A program made the position numbers and the translations under genes. From Bacteroidota bacterium (GTDB lineage Bacteria > Bacteroidota > Bacteroidia > NS11-12g > UBA955): 64,000 nucleotides of DNA. The notes under the pieces are model-generated. The model was not told where the DNA came from and ran no database searches. It worked only from the letters and a program-made list of their open reading frames with translations. The stretch is taken from contig JAURFW010000002.1 in assembly GCA_030834125.1 (NCBI GenBank), positions 64,289-128,288 of the forward strand, read 5' to 3'. Of this stretch, positions 37,001 to 45,078 are shown in pieces. Positions within the stretch are counted from its first letter, which is position 1, and each line of letters opens with the position of its first letter.

Positions 37001-37696
37001 ATATTCGGGCAGAATAGTTTCTGGAATGTGGGTTCGATAAATGTATCTGATAGTTTTTTTGAAGATGCCAGTGCATTAACCGATGAGTTCGCTTATGATT
37101 ACCAGGCTTACTTTATTAATAGATGTGGAGATACAATTTCTTCAAATATTCATACTAGTATTTTACTGTCCGGTGAAAAAACGGGTCCGATGTCTATGAA
37201 GTTTACCTTTTCTCCATACTTTGGTTTTGAAGTGGAGAGATATGAGTTATATCGCCAATTAGTAGGGAAGGGGACATATGAATTGTACGCTACTTATCCA
37301 GGTCCATTGTTGGATAGCTTTACTAACGGTGAAGATAATTACGGGCAACGCTACAGAATTAAAGCTTACGAACTTGGCGGAGAAAGATTTTCTTGGAGTA
37401 ATGATTTTACATTGTATTTTGAACCGGTAATGTTTGTTCCAAATGCATTCACTCCGAATCAAAATGGTGTGAATGAAGTATTTAAGCCTGTGATTTCTGG
37501 CGTGCGTGATTATAAAATGATGATTTATGATCGCTGGGGAGGAAAAATAACCGAAATAAATGATGAAACTCAGGGTTGGGATGGCAACGTGGGTGGGTCG
37601 CCCGCTCAAGATGGTATATATGTCTACTATATCGAGTTTAAAGATTACACAGACAAAATTTATCAGTTCAGTGGCACTATTCATTTGCTGCGTTAA
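34043..37696 (+). CDS. Large surface protein with T9SS type B (gliding-associated) C-terminal domain
   Basis: A GTG start at 34043 is preferred: AGGAG lies seven bases ahead and the product then opens with a signal peptide (VRLPLFKNIAFVFLLIST, cleavage near AEAS). An upstream TTG at 34019 is the alternative. The 1217-residue protein has the SHLVGGYLTYRWLG N-terminal domain, then about six Ig/PKD-like repeats built around C...Y.V......W.V.GG...G, and ends in the CTD: MFVPNAFTPNQNGVNEVF, DRWGGKI, GWDGN and DGIYVYYIEF. It is likely an adhesin or surface structural protein exported by T9SS. Confidence 0.88.
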   Translation: MRLPLFKNIAFVFLLISTFAAEASHLVGGYLTYRWLGTSGSNTQYRVNLFVYRDCSRDGTEKEVPFDKLITLCVYNGNKRLYKSYTVSLLASKKVQPVGNTNCPEVASACLEQGIYEATIVLPNSNSGYHLKWERCCRNTQNNLRDQQGEAYQGQTYYGFIPPTSIQNSSPYFLDIPVPFICKNDTTTIRNRAVDPDGDSLSYKFVTPWQGATLNTPEVNRCADPMEDIDDVQYWAGYSATEPFGSNGIASIDQYNGLTTYMSPATGRFAVAVEVTEWRNGTPISTVRLDLQILVINCTPNNKPGLFYQGGSNYYEVEAGEKLCFNVTAFDYVDNNQVLTLKAYSDILTGSINYTGTKATLNPEVNANKREVTSEFCWIPDCDVNTVDTFRVTFEAYDDGCPSKFINQNVKIKVKPFNPKEEINGKKQLCQNEISTYTAINRDYNNKLKWSVNGGKILGSDTGNSVNIEWGNGASGKVILTITSQYGCKGPEKTFDVNLIPSPPAPKISGPDTVCKGQVIKYTISSTVRVTDWQVDGWKTLKIDSTNNTIEVVWDESVQAGTHKIKVRAINPTGCKSPADSLMVVIANASLPIISGPTTVCPNNDNIIYSIANPDPQTKYLFSAVGNTGIKSVGSISTSINWGEMGTGKVVVIATNKFGCEDTAELSVDITYNLFGQPPVGDTSLCELTTGVKYSVSPVNGETYDWQISGGSITSGQGNDQINVDWGAAGNAWVGVISKALDPVNNKFCESPLFKLPVILHPIPQGTLFPNSVLPEQCQQNIDYWVNDWLMNAKDSLQIETNGIDFSVKTSPLGGATVKRELKVSLAQSGSFIIRARVISQYGCPGEWDSTSIVVNPKPVNTKLLGDSILCQPNISNQFYSVTGNNGSTFQWWIQGGDFVSDPGNANNARINWDSLAVKKSISVLEISDKGCLGDTIFWDVNIDNPTLSAEWVTVSPPPGKDGSILLKYHLKNAYKPQRNVEINRRIFGQNSFWNVGSINVSDSFFEDASALTDEFAYDYQAYFINRCGDTISSNIHTSILLSGEKTGPMSMKFTFSPYFGFEVERYELYRQLVGKGTYELYATYPGPLLDSFTNGEDNYGQRYRIKAYELGGERFSWSNDFTLYFEPVMFVPNAFTPNQNGVNEVFKPVISGVRDYKMMIYDRWGGKITEINDETQGWDGNVGGSPAQDGIYVYYIEFKDYTDKIYQFSGTIHLLR

Positions 37697-37703
37697 TTTT
37701 ATA

Positions 37704-37711
37704 TATATTTG
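37704..37711 (+). promoter_or_regulatory. -7 promoter box for the YccA-like gene
   Basis: TATATTTG is an exact TAnnTTTG match, 20 bases before the ATG and just after the large surface protein stop. Confidence 0.5.
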
Positions 37712-37730
37712 AACAAAATAATAAAGAAAT

Positions 37731-38489
37731 ATGTCTAGTCCATTATTTTCAGAAAAAGCATTTCAATCTACAAGAAGTGCTACTTATGAAGGAAGTATGA
37801 CCTTACGTGGTACGGTCGACAAGTCCATTGTGTTATTTGTTACGCTTTTAGTTACTGCTACATGGATGTGGAATCGATGGGGTGGTACTGGCGGTATTGA
37901 AGTTGCTTTGAACAATGGAATTATAAGCTATATGATTGGTGGCTTGGTTGTTGGGTTAATAAGTATAATTGTGATGTCGTTTAAAAAGTCATGGGCTCCT
38001 TATTTGGCACCAGTTTATGCAGCTGCGGAAGGCGTTCTCTTAGGCGCACTTTCAATGTTATTTGAATTCATGTATCCTGGAATTGTAATGCAGGCAGTAG
38101 GAATTACTATTGGAATATTTGCATTGATGTTGATTGCATACAAAACCGGTGTGCTTCGCGCAACTCCAAGGTTTACAAAAATTCTAGTCATGGCAACTTT
38201 TGGAGTAATGATTTTCTATGGTTTGATATGGATAACATCGTTGTTCGGTTTTAATGGTTTGAGCTCTTTTTATGGTGGAAGTAGTTTAATGTCAATTGGC
38301 CTTTCTGTGGTAATTGCAGGTATTGCCGCATTCAACTTTATTTTAGATTTTAACTTTATTGAAGAGCAAGCTAAAATGGGCGCTCCAAAATATATGGAAT
38401 GGTACTCAGGAGTAGCATTGTTAGCTACCTTAATTTGGTTGTATATTGAGATTTTGCGCTTATTGGCAAAACTTAATAGCAGAAACTAA
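37731..38489 (+). CDS. Bax inhibitor-1/YccA-family membrane protein
   Basis: The 252-residue protein has a short soluble start and seven hydrophobic segments (from about residue 32). The DFNFIEEQAKMGAP motif near residue 204 is typical of the BI-1/YccA family; several such proteins modulate FtsH or conduct Ca2+ leak. There is no catalytic motif. The gene stands alone and is ended by a perfect palindromic terminator. Confidence 0.9.
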   Translation: MSSPLFSEKAFQSTRSATYEGSMTLRGTVDKSIVLFVTLLVTATWMWNRWGGTGGIEVALNNGIISYMIGGLVVGLISIIVMSFKKSWAPYLAPVYAAAEGVLLGALSMLFEFMYPGIVMQAVGITIGIFALMLIAYKTGVLRATPRFTKILVMATFGVMIFYGLIWITSLFGFNGLSSFYGGSSLMSIGLSVVIAGIAAFNFILDFNFIEEQAKMGAPKYMEWYSGVALLATLIWLYIEILRLLAKLNSRN

Positions 38490-38520
38490 CAAATCAGTTG
38501 TTTATTCGAATTTTAATAAA

Positions 38521-38553
38521 AAATGGTCAGGATTTAAATCCTGACCATTTTTT
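38521..38553. terminator. Bidirectional terminator between the YccA-like gene and the parAB operon
   Basis: AAATGGTCAGGATTT and AAATCCTGACCATTT form a perfect palindrome followed by T on the forward strand. It should end both convergent transcripts. Confidence 0.85.
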
Positions 38554-38566
38554 ATTAAGGCCTATT

Positions 38567-38893
38567 CTATAATAAATCTTCCATTTCTAATTCGAGTTTA
38601 GCGCTTTGAAGTTCCGAAAGACTATGTTGATCTCCAATCTTTTGCGCAATTTCTATACCCTTTGAATAGGTTTCTAGGGCTTTGCTATTATTTTCTTCAG
38701 ACTCATAAAGTTTTCCTAAATGATAATAAGTTGCTACATAATCTGGAGCATCATCAATTAGTCCTAAATAATATTCGTATCCAGTTTCCTTTTGTCCAGC
38801 TTTAACATATTCCTGTGCCAATGCATAGCGCAAAAAATTATCATTAGGGGATTCTTTTAAAAACTCTAATAACTGCTCAATACGGTTGCTCAT
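38567..38893 (-). CDS. Small TPR protein of the parAB operon
   Basis: The 108-residue protein has two to three TPR helices pairs (NFLRYALAQEYVKAG, then YVATYYHLGKLYESE and SKALETYSKGIEIA) and an acidic C-terminus. It has no signal peptide. It overlaps the DUF5683 stop by four bases and is the last gene of the parA-parB-DUF5683 operon, where I would more often expect dapB and lepB. It is a likely protein-interaction scaffold. No further function can be read. Confidence 0.8.
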   Translation of the reverse strand: MSNRIEQLLEFLKESPNDNFLRYALAQEYVKAGQKETGYEYYLGLIDDAPDYVATYYHLGKLYESEENNSKALETYSKGIEIAQKIGDQHSLSELQSAKLELEMEDLL

Positions 38894-39411
38894 CTTTTAC
38901 CTAAAAATATATTTAATGATACTTGTTCTGTGGGACTTTTAGGTAACCAACTGAGTGAAAGTGATTGGTTGATGTCGAACTTATAAAAATGAGCATCAAC
39001 CGTGGCGTCAATGATTTGCAGAATATAAATACCTACAAAAAATAATCCGCCTATATCCCTATTAACCCTGAGTTGGTCTCTATCTGCTATTTCTTGGGGA
39101 TTAGGTACTTCTCCCTTTGCATACATTTCACGAAAACGATCATTTGTTTCTTGTAAGGCAACATAATTTGTGTAAAATGCATAACCAGAACCCGCAAATC
39201 CAGCATAAATGATAGGCGCTTTCCAATATTTGCGGTTATAAAATTGACCTGCTCCGGGCAAAACTGCAGATAAAATAGATGCCTTGTGAGGAGAATGAAG
39301 AGATTCCTTGTTAGTACTATCCATCTGACCCTTACTTGGGATAATCCAAATGAGTGTCAAACAAATAAAAATGGTTTTTAAATTAGGATATTTGTAGTTA
39401 TTCTGGCTCAT
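38890..39411 (-). CDS. DUF5683 membrane-associated protein
   Basis: The 173-residue protein has a signal-like segment (about 10-29), then HKASILSAVLPGAGQFYNRKYWKAPIIYAGFAG, the DUF5683 signature (LPGxGQxYNxxYWK), and one or two further hydrophobic stretches. It overlaps parB by 14 bases and the TPR gene by four bases. The position after parB is conserved in the phylum. The function is unknown. Confidence 0.85.
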   Translation of the reverse strand: MSQNNYKYPNLKTIFICLTLIWIIPSKGQMDSTNKESLHSPHKASILSAVLPGAGQFYNRKYWKAPIIYAGFAGSGYAFYTNYVALQETNDRFREMYAKGEVPNPQEIADRDQLRVNRDIGGLFFVGIYILQIIDATVDAHFYKFDINQSLSLSWLPKSPTEQVSLNIFLGKR

Positions 39412-40333
39412 TTAATAAGTCAAGGATTCGCTGTAAATCCTCAACGCTTTTGTACGAAATTACAACAGTTCCGCCACCTTTTTTACCAGTTTTTAGGTGA
39501 ATAGGTGATTTTAATCTGCGATGGAACTCTTCGGTAATTCTATCAATTTCAGGATCCCAACTTGTACCCCCTGCTGTGTAACTACTACCTGATCCGCTAG
39601 AGCTATTCCCAGTTGGGGCTGAGGTTTTAATATTTTTTACAAAGGCCTCAACATCTCGTACGCTAAGATTGTTTTCTGTAATTTGATTGAAAATTTCAAT
39701 TTGTAACTCTTCAGTTCCGGCATTGATAATTGCTCTAGCGTGCCCCATTGAAATATCACCTTGAATAATTCCTAACTGAATCATTTCAGGTAATTTCAAT
39801 AACCTTAAATAGTTTGTTACTGTAGATCTGTTTTTTCCCACTCTCTCACCCAATTCCTCTTGTTTAAGATCACATTCTTCTAAAAGGCGCTGATAACTTA
39901 ATGCAATTTCAATAGCGTTTAAGTCGCTACGTTGAATGTTTTCAATTAAGGCCATCTCCAACATCCCTTGATCATTAGCGGTACGCACATAGGCTGGAAT
40001 TTGAGTTAAACCTGACATCATAGCGGCTCTAGTTCTTCTTTCACCACTAATTAACTGGTAGTTGTCTCTTCCCATTTTTCTTACGGTAATGGGTTGGATT
40101 ACTCCATGTATACCTATTGACGCCGCTAATTCTTCAAGTTCTTCTGGGCGGAAGTTAGTTCTTGGTTGGAAGGGATTTGCTTCAATTGCATTTACTGGTA
40201 TTAATGAAATACCATTAACTGCAGGTTCAGAACCATTTACCGAGGTTTCAATTTCTGTGCTATCGCCAAGTAAGGCGCTTAATCCACGTCCTAATGCCGG
40301 ATTCTTTTTCTTTGGGTTTGATGTTTTTGTCAT
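39398..40333 (-). CDS. parB: Chromosome-partition protein ParB
   Basis: The 311-residue protein has a basic N-terminal tail, the NPFQPR box (53-58), the CTP-binding motif SGERRTRAA (96-104), a helix-turn-helix (LGERVGKNRSTVTNYLRLLKLP), a low-complexity Gly/Ser linker (about 244-256) and a C-terminal dimerisation segment. It binds parS and loads SMC. It overlaps parA by four bases. No parS palindrome was found in the window by eye. Confidence 0.95.
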   Translation of the reverse strand: MTKTSNPKKKNPALGRGLSALLGDSTEIETSVNGSEPAVNGISLIPVNAIEANPFQPRTNFRPEELEELAASIGIHGVIQPITVRKMGRDNYQLISGERRTRAAMMSGLTQIPAYVRTANDQGMLEMALIENIQRSDLNAIEIALSYQRLLEECDLKQEELGERVGKNRSTVTNYLRLLKLPEMIQLGIIQGDISMGHARAIINAGTEELQIEIFNQITENNLSVRDVEAFVKNIKTSAPTGNSSSGSGSSYTAGGTSWDPEIDRITEEFHRRLKSPIHLKTGKKGGGTVVISYKSVEDLQRILDLLNEPE

Positions 40334-41124
40334 GATATTGCGTTCTCCTCTGCTGAAATAATTCCGTTTTTAACTAAGATTTCCTTGGCTAGATTCAAAT
40401 AATTGATAGAACCTTTACTATCAGCATCGTGATATATCACAGGAATTCCATAGCTTGGGGCTTCTCCTAATTTTGTGTTACGCTGTATTATTGTATCAAA
40501 CACAATATCCTGAAAATGTGTTTTTACATCTTCTACAACTTGGTTACATAATCTCAAACGTGAATCGTACATGGTAAGCAAAATACCCTCAATTTCTAAG
40601 CTTTTATTCAGATGGTTTTGGATTATTTTAATTGTGTTTAATAATTTCCCTAAACCTTCCAGTGCAAAATATTCACATTGAACAGGAATAATTATACTAT
40701 CTGAGGCAACTAGAGCATTTGTAGTAATTAATCCTAATGATGGAGAGCAGTCGATAATAATGAAATCGTATTGACTCTTAAGAGGCTTCAATAGACCTTC
40801 CATTATTTTCTCACGATTGGGCATATCAAGAAATTCTATTTCAGCTCCCACAAGGTCTATGTTTGATGGAATTACATCCAAGAAGGGTGTATCTGAAGAA
40901 ATAATCACATCTTGAGGACGAATATCTTGAACCAAACATTCGTAAAGTCCGAGTTTGATATTTTTTGGATTGAGTCCTAACCCAGATGAAGAATTTGCCT
41001 GAGGATCGGCATCAACCAACAAAGTCTTGTATTCTAATACTGCAAGACTAGCAGCTAAGTTAATTGCTGATGTGGTTTTTCCCACTCCTCCTTTTTGATT
41101 TGCTAAGGATATAATTTTGCCCAT
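40330..41124 (-). CDS. parA: Chromosome-partition ATPase ParA/Soj
   Basis: The 264-residue ATPase has the deviant Walker A KGGVGKTT (11-18) at the N-terminus, LLVDADPQANSSSG, and FIIIDCSPSLG. It moves ParB-bound origins over the nucleoid. It has no N-terminal DNA-binding domain, so it is of the small chromosomal type. It starts two bases after the UPF0173 stop and overlaps parB. Confidence 0.96.
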   Translation of the reverse strand: MGKIISLANQKGGVGKTTSAINLAASLAVLEYKTLLVDADPQANSSSGLGLNPKNIKLGLYECLVQDIRPQDVIISSDTPFLDVIPSNIDLVGAEIEFLDMPNREKIMEGLLKPLKSQYDFIIIDCSPSLGLITTNALVASDSIIIPVQCEYFALEGLGKLLNTIKIIQNHLNKSLEIEGILLTMYDSRLRLCNQVVEDVKTHFQDIVFDTIIQRNTKLGEAPSYGIPVIYHDADSKGSINYLNLAKEILVKNGIISAEENAIS

Positions 41125-41126
41125 TT

Positions 41127-41807
41127 TTAAATTTCTATAGTTTGACCAATTTCCAATAGAATTAACTCAATACCTTCCGTTTTGAATTGATTTATTGCCT
41201 CTTGATGATTTATTTTTATGTAACCGAAGGTATCGTAATGCATACCTATGATTTTGTTAACTCCTAATAATTTCGCGGACTCAATGGCATCGGTAACTCC
41301 CATTGTGAAATTATCTCCGATAGGTAAAAACGCAAAGTCTAATTCTCGTTTACTTGAAATGAGTGACATGTCTGAGAATAATGCCGTGTCGCCAGCGTAA
41401 TAAAAACAGTTAGTTTCATTTTGAACTACAAAACCTCCTGCAACCCCGCCATAACTTCCATCTTCAAAACTTGAGCTATGAATGGCAGGTGTCATTGTAA
41501 AACAAATGTTTTCAGAATGCGCGGTTCCGCCAATGTTCATTGGGTGAAAATTTGATATTCCTTTTTTGTTCAGCCACATACAAAGTTCATAAACGGCATA
41601 AGCACTGGCGTTAGATTGTTTTGCAATTTCTACGGCGTCAGCAATATGGTCTGAATGAGCATGCGATAAAAGCAAGTAATCTGGTTTGATATCGGCAACT
41701 TCAATATTATTTGCCAATTCATTACCACGAATGAATGGATCAAAAACAATACTTTTGTTATTCAATTCAACTTTAAAACAAGCGTGTCCGTAAAAAGTAA
41801 CTCTCAT
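41127..41807 (-). CDS. UPF0173 metallo-beta-lactamase-fold hydrolase
   Basis: The 226-residue MBL-fold protein has the zinc motif LLSHAHSDH (about 45-53), then AIHSSS, YYAGDTALF and IGMHYDTF, which supply the other ligands. The layout fits the UPF0173 family (YtkL/YddR-like); the substrate is not known. It is the first gene of the par operon and has a TAnnTTTG box 21 bases before the ATG. Confidence 0.9.
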   Translation of the reverse strand: MRVTFYGHACFKVELNNKSIVFDPFIRGNELANNIEVADIKPDYLLLSHAHSDHIADAVEIAKQSNASAYAVYELCMWLNKKGISNFHPMNIGGTAHSENICFTMTPAIHSSSFEDGSYGGVAGGFVVQNETNCFYYAGDTALFSDMSLISSKRELDFAFLPIGDNFTMGVTDAIESAKLLGVNKIIGMHYDTFGYIKINHQEAINQFKTEGIELILLEIGQTIEI

Positions 41808-43520
41808 TTCGGTTTCTATCAGAAGAACAAATGTATTCCAAGGATACCCAATGTTGGTTCTGTAGGGTTGATAGTTTTATTCACGATTTTTTTCTTAAAT
41901 CGTTGTAAAAATGTGGATAAGATTTCTGAGGCCCATATTTTTCGGTATAATGAAGATGTTTCAGTAAATACCCTTGATCCAGCCTATATAAAATCTCAAA
42001 GTGAAATTTGGATTGGAAGCCAAATATTTGAAGGCTTAGTGACGCTAGATTCCAACTTGAAAGTGATACCACAGCTAGCTCAAAAATGGGAAATTGATAC
42101 ATCAGGAACTGTGTATAAGTTTTCAATCAGAAGAGGTGTTTATTTTCATCAATCAAATTCAAATCAAAAAGAATTAACTGCTTTTGATGCTGCGGCTAGT
42201 CTACTAAGAATTTTAAATCCTTTTACAGCATCTCCTGGTGCTTGGATTCTTAATGATAAAATGACTACTTCTCATGAATTTCCGGGCAAAACCTTTAATC
42301 ATCGGGAGTTTACTACAAAAATCAGTTCTCCAATTTACGCTGCAGATTCTTTTACTCTAATCATTAGGTTAAATCAACCCTCACCGTCGTTTTTATCATT
42401 GTTAGCCACAAATTATGGATTCATTTTACCCGAAAGCTATTGCAATAGTGGAGAACAAAATCAACTAATAGGTACCGGTTCATTTTACTTGAAAAGGTGG
42501 GAAAGAGATGTGGCATTAGTATTGAGAAAGAATACGGAATATCGGGAGTTTGATGAACATGGGGTAAGGTTACCATATCTTGATGCAGTTCACATTTCTT
42601 TCGTTAAAAATAAGCAAACGGCATTTATGCAGTTTATGGCTGGCGACTACGACTTTTTTAATGGTATAGACGCTTCATTTAAGGATGAACTGTTAACTAA
42701 AGAGGGTAGATTAAATGATAAATATTCTCAAAAATTAGGATACAGAATTACCGACTTCCTCAATACAGAATATATTGGAATCAACATGTTGGACAAGGTG
42801 GGTTCAACTGCTAATCCCCTTAGTGACAAAAATCTTAGAAAGGCACTACATTTTAGTGTTGACAAAACAGCAATGGTCCGCTATTTTAGAAATGGATTGG
42901 GTAGGGCAGGATTGAATGGATTCGTTCCTCCTAAACTTCTATTTGACGTGACTGCAGAGAATACATTAAATTGGGATTCGGCGAAATATTATTTGAATAA
43001 ATCTGAGTATTTTTCGAAATATAATGCCTTTGAAATCCCATTGACCACCACTGCAGATTATTTGGATATGGCAGTATATCTTCAAAGTTCATGGAAAAAA
43101 TTAGGAATAAATATCCGTATTGATCTTCAAACAGGAGGGATGTTAAGACAACTCAGAAACCAAGGGAAATTATTCTTATTTAGAGGTTCATGGATCGCTG
43201 ATTATCCAGATGCAGAAAACTATCTTTCGTGTTTTTATAAGCCGTATGAAGCCCCTAATGGCCCTAATTATACCCATTTTAAGAACTCCAAATACGACTC
43301 ATTGTATAAGCAGATAGCGTTTGGAGTGTTTAATACAGATTCATTACTAGTAATTAGGGATGGTTTAATGAATAGCGCCAACGAGATTTTAAAATCGGAA
43401 ATTCCCGTTATTGAACTCTACTACGATAAAAGTCTAAGGATGTTTCAAAAAAATATTGAGAATTTGGGAAACGACCCAATTAACAGGTTAAACTTGAAGC
43501 GCGTTAAAAACTTGCGCTAA
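41784..43520 (+). CDS. Peptide-type ABC transporter solute-binding lipoprotein
   Basis: The reading starts with GTG at 41784 and overlaps the divergent UPF0173 gene; there is no in-frame ATG before the lipobox (FFLNRC, Cys41). The true start could be TTG at 41868 or another non-ATG codon, so the 5' end is uncertain. The body (about 45-578) is SBP_bac_5-like: an N-terminal lobe with TLDPAYIKSQSEIWIGSQIFEGL and a central LRKALHFSVDKTAMVRYF. It would bind oligopeptides or similar ligands in the periplasm. No permease or ATPase for it is adjacent. The 3' end overlaps mlaF by 17 bases. Confidence 0.82.
   Translation: MSVKSNSHFGFYQKNKCIPRIPNVGSVGLIVLFTIFFLNRCKNVDKISEAHIFRYNEDVSVNTLDPAYIKSQSEIWIGSQIFEGLVTLDSNLKVIPQLAQKWEIDTSGTVYKFSIRRGVYFHQSNSNQKELTAFDAAASLLRILNPFTASPGAWILNDKMTTSHEFPGKTFNHREFTTKISSPIYAADSFTLIIRLNQPSPSFLSLLATNYGFILPESYCNSGEQNQLIGTGSFYLKRWERDVALVLRKNTEYREFDEHGVRLPYLDAVHISFVKNKQTAFMQFMAGDYDFFNGIDASFKDELLTKEGRLNDKYSQKLGYRITDFLNTEYIGINMLDKVGSTANPLSDKNLRKALHFSVDKTAMVRYFRNGLGRAGLNGFVPPKLLFDVTAENTLNWDSAKYYLNKSEYFSKYNAFEIPLTTTADYLDMAVYLQSSWKKLGINIRIDLQTGGMLRQLRNQGKLFLFRGSWIADYPDAENYLSCFYKPYEAPNGPNYTHFKNSKYDSLYKQIAFGVFNTDSLLVIRDGLMNSANEILKSEIPVIELYYDKSLRMFQKNIENLGNDPINRLNLKRVKNLR
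41828..41835 (-). promoter_or_regulatory. -7 promoter box for the UPF0173-parA-parB operon
   Basis: TACATTTG on the reverse strand is an exact TAnnTTTG match. It lies inside the leader of the divergent solute-binding protein reading. Confidence 0.5.
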
Positions 43521-44235
43521 TAAAGGAATCTAATTCAGGATTATTCTTACGAGCGCTTTCTATTTCATCTTTGCTCCCTTGCCACCATTTTTCTCCCTTG
43601 TAAATGAAAATAATATTTTCTCCGATGTCTTTTACTGTTTTCATGTCGTGAGAATTAATTACTGTAGTAATATTAAGATCTACGGTTAATTGAGCAATCA
43701 AATCATCAATTACACGACTTGTTAATGGGTCAAGGCCTGAATTAGGTTCATCGCAAAAAAGGTACTTTATTTCTAGTACAATGGCTCTAGCAATACCTAC
43801 ACGCTTTTTCATTCCTCCAGAGATTTCCGACGGAAACTTTTTATTGCTGTTTTCTAGATCCACCATTTTAAGACATTGATTAACTCGGTCTAATCTTTCT
43901 GAAGGATTTAATTTGGTAAACATTTTCAGCGGAAATTCAACATTTTGCTCCACTGTTAATGAGTCGAATAATGCATTATTTTGGAATAACATACCAATTT
44001 GCCTTCTAATATGTTGTTTCTCGTTATAGTCCATGTCCGCAAAATCCTCATCACCATATAGGATTTTTCCTTGGTCGGGCTCAACTAATCCCACCAAATT
44101 TTTAAGTATTACACTTTTACCACTTCCACTTGCTCCAATAACTAAATTGGGAATAGAGGGTTTAAAAACTGCGTCAATACCTTTAAGAACTTCCTTCCCA
44201 TTGAATGCTTTCCAAAGATTTTCAATTTGTATCAT
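43504..44235 (-). CDS. mlaF: ABC transporter ATPase of the MlaF type
   Basis: The 243-residue ATPase has Walker A GASGSGKS, the Q-loop LFQNN, the signature SGGMKKRVGIARA and Walker B YLFCDEPNSGLDP, with the switch histidine in NSHD. The SGGMKKR signature and NSGLDP after Walker B are typical of the Mla/Ttg2A lipid-transport ATPases. It overlaps the MlaE permease gene by four bases. No MCE-domain (MlaD) gene follows in the window. Confidence 0.9.
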   Translation of the reverse strand: MIQIENLWKAFNGKEVLKGIDAVFKPSIPNLVIGASGSGKSVILKNLVGLVEPDQGKILYGDEDFADMDYNEKQHIRRQIGMLFQNNALFDSLTVEQNVEFPLKMFTKLNPSERLDRVNQCLKMVDLENSNKKFPSEISGGMKKRVGIARAIVLEIKYLFCDEPNSGLDPLTSRVIDDLIAQLTVDLNITTVINSHDMKTVKDIGENIIFIYKGEKWWQGSKDEIESARKNNPELDSFISASF

Positions 44236-44996
44236 AATCCTAGGAAAATTTGGGCAATTATTAAATCAAAAAAGAGAATGAAAATACAAATACGTGTAAC
44301 GGCTTTTGTTCCAGCTTCTCCAACTTCTAGCGCTCCATATTCAGTGTAGTAACCTTGGTAAGAACTTAAACTGGTAATAATAAAGGCAAAAATAAATGCC
44401 TTAATGAGCATGATTTTAACATATTCTGGATGGAAAACCATTCGTGCTCCTTCAATCAAATCATCCATCGTTAATGCCGATGTGAACTTTGTTGCTAAAA
44501 CACCGCCGTAAATAAGTAAAAAGTTGGCTACAATTATAAGACTCGGAATAACGATAATTCCTGCAATGATTTTAGGTAATGCAACGAAAGAAGCAGAATT
44601 AATGCCCATAACTTCATAAGCATCTATTTGTTCTGATATTTTTTTGTTGCCAATCTCCGACGCAATATTGGCGCCCACCTTACCGGCTAATACAAGGCAG
44701 GTAACGGTTGGTGCAAGTTCAAGTATGGAACTTGTACTTACTACGGCACCTACAACAAATTTTGGAATTAATTGAGTAGGGAAGAGATCACTAGGAGTAA
44801 TTAGTTGATTAGCAGTTTGTATAGTCGTAACTGCTCCTGTAAATACCGCAATGAGCACAACTACTAAAAGTGATTGTATTCCTATATTGTACATCTCTCG
44901 GACAAGTATTGAGCCAAAAACTCCCCATTTTTGAGGGCGATGAAGCGTTTGCTTCATGAATAATACAAATCGACCGAAATCAGTAAAAAAATTCAT
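44232..44996 (-). CDS. mlaE: MlaE-family permease
   Basis: The 254-residue membrane protein has about five to six hydrophobic segments and the family blocks GAVTTIQTANQL, GRVGANIA-like GKVGANIASEIG and YEVMGINSASFVALPKI. With MlaF it moves phospholipids between the membranes. The upstream box reads TAATTTCG (45006-45013, reverse), one base off the promoter consensus. Confidence 0.92.
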   Translation of the reverse strand: MNFFTDFGRFVLFMKQTLHRPQKWGVFGSILVREMYNIGIQSLLVVVLIAVFTGAVTTIQTANQLITPSDLFPTQLIPKFVVGAVVSTSSILELAPTVTCLVLAGKVGANIASEIGNKKISEQIDAYEVMGINSASFVALPKIIAGIIVIPSLIIVANFLLIYGGVLATKFTSALTMDDLIEGARMVFHPEYVKIMLIKAFIFAFIITSLSSYQGYYTEYGALEVGEAGTKAVTRICIFILFFDLIIAQIFLGL

Positions 44997-45078
44997 TTGA
45001 GTTCCCGAAATTAATTGAAAAAGTGCACTCTTACACGACTTTATAAAACATTAACGAACAGAATGCGGATTTCTTGGC

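Noticed and set aside
39398-41124. parS site near parAB
   Set aside because: I looked for the GTTxCACGTGxAAC palindrome and saw none in the window; absence by eye is weak evidence.
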